64,000 nt of DNA, from contig NZ_CP138991.1 of the NCBI RefSeq assembly GCF_044594925.1, forward strand, positions 3,658,001-3,722,000, given 5' to 3'. Shown here one piece after another: positions 63,893 through 64,000 of the stretch (the first letter of the stretch is position 1; each line of letters begins with the position of its first letter). This DNA is from Maribacter sp044594925 (GTDB lineage Bacteria; Bacteroidota; Bacteroidia; Flavobacteriales; Flavobacteriaceae). The notes under the pieces are model-generated. The model saw only the letters and a list, made by a program, of their open reading frames with translations. It did no database searches and had not been told where the DNA came from. Made by a program: the position numbers and the translations under genes.

Positions 63893-63925
63893 TTGAACTA
63901 ATTTTAGAATAGTTGACTATCTTTA
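63893..63925 (+). promoter_or_regulatory. Promoter TTG-N22-TATCTTTA before the mevalonate kinase gene
   Basis: TTG (63893-63895) and TATCTTTA (63918-63925, one mismatch to TAnnTTTG) are spaced by 22 bases, and the -7 box ends 21 bases before the ATG. Confidence 0.5.
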
Positions 63926-63946
63926 GTTATTGTATAGATATAAAGA

Positions 63947-64000
63947 ATGAAAGGACCATTATTTTACTCTAAGATACTTCTTTTTGGAGAGTACGGAATC
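63947..64000 (+). CDS. GHMP kinase, probably mevalonate kinase (3' end outside window)
   Basis: Only the first 18 codons are present: MKGPLFYSKILLFGEYGI. The KILLFGEYG segment is the N-terminal substrate-binding strand of GHMP kinases, and this opening is typical of the flavobacterial mevalonate kinase that follows mvaD. Assignment rests on this short segment and its position. Confidence 0.75.
   Translation, partial: MKGPLFYSKILLFGEYGI

Overview
The window reads as a chromosomal segment of a marine Flavobacteriaceae bacterium (Bacteroidota), closest in style to the Zobellia/Maribacter group. Evidence: SusC/SusD pairs, lipoproteins with short signal peptides, -7 promoter boxes of the TAnnTTTG type, few Shine-Dalgarno sequences, the mevalonate pathway, AT-rich DNA, and a vanadium haloperoxidase whose active-site spacing matches the Zobellia iodoperoxidases. 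The species is inference. No rRNA, tRNA, insertion sequence, prophage, integron or CRISPR array was recognised.

Layout. 1-8541: an ABC export operon with three MacB/FtsX-type permeases (the first cut by the window edge), one DUF2807 protein and one ATPase, closed by a perfect hairpin terminator and an 11-unit heptanucleotide array. 8779-13768: Fe-S carrier Mrp, a NifU C-domain protein, a ferredoxin reductase with its 2Fe-2S ferredoxin, and RecQ. 13854-20361: an ABC exporter (minus strand), a periplasmic HtrA-like protease, a TPM-domain membrane protein and a penicillin-acylase-type Ntn hydrolase. 20369-25717 (minus): a secreted unknown protein, then a five-gene operon (GntP permease, RidA, DSD1/D-threonine aldolase-like enzyme, M19 dipeptidase, SGNH hydrolase) that reads as D-amino-acid or D-dipeptide catabolism. 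25831-35089: AqpZ, a metallophosphoesterase, a large GAF protein, an HD-PycTM protein (effector family of Pycsar defence, but with no cyclase nearby) and a metallophosphoesterase-Omp85 lipoprotein.

35100-53125 (minus) is a close-packed run: SusC, SusD, three tandem FG-GAP/ASPIC-UnbV lipoproteins, a vanadium-dependent haloperoxidase lipoprotein, a GyrI-like membrane protein and a propeller-like lipoprotein. A terminator hairpin after susD separates the transporter pair from the rest. Divergent from susC (53494-62027, plus) are a LacI regulator, beta-phosphoglucomutase, GH65 phosphorylase and GH13 lipoprotein, which form an alpha-glucoside pathway (GH13 trims outside, GH65 phosphorolyses, PgmB converts beta-G1P to G6P). 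They are followed by a glycerophosphodiester phosphodiesterase, a BaiN-like flavoprotein and a DUF1697 protein. A near-perfect 16-bp palindrome in the lacI-susC gap is a good LacI operator candidate.

62060-64000: a second heptanucleotide array (19 CATCAAA units) that runs into the tspO stop codon, then tspO, diphosphomevalonate decarboxylase and the first 18 codons of a mevalonate kinase.

The most interesting items are the SusCD/FG-GAP/haloperoxidase operon, the HD-PycTM protein without a cyclase, the D-amino-acid operon, and the two related heptanucleotide arrays.
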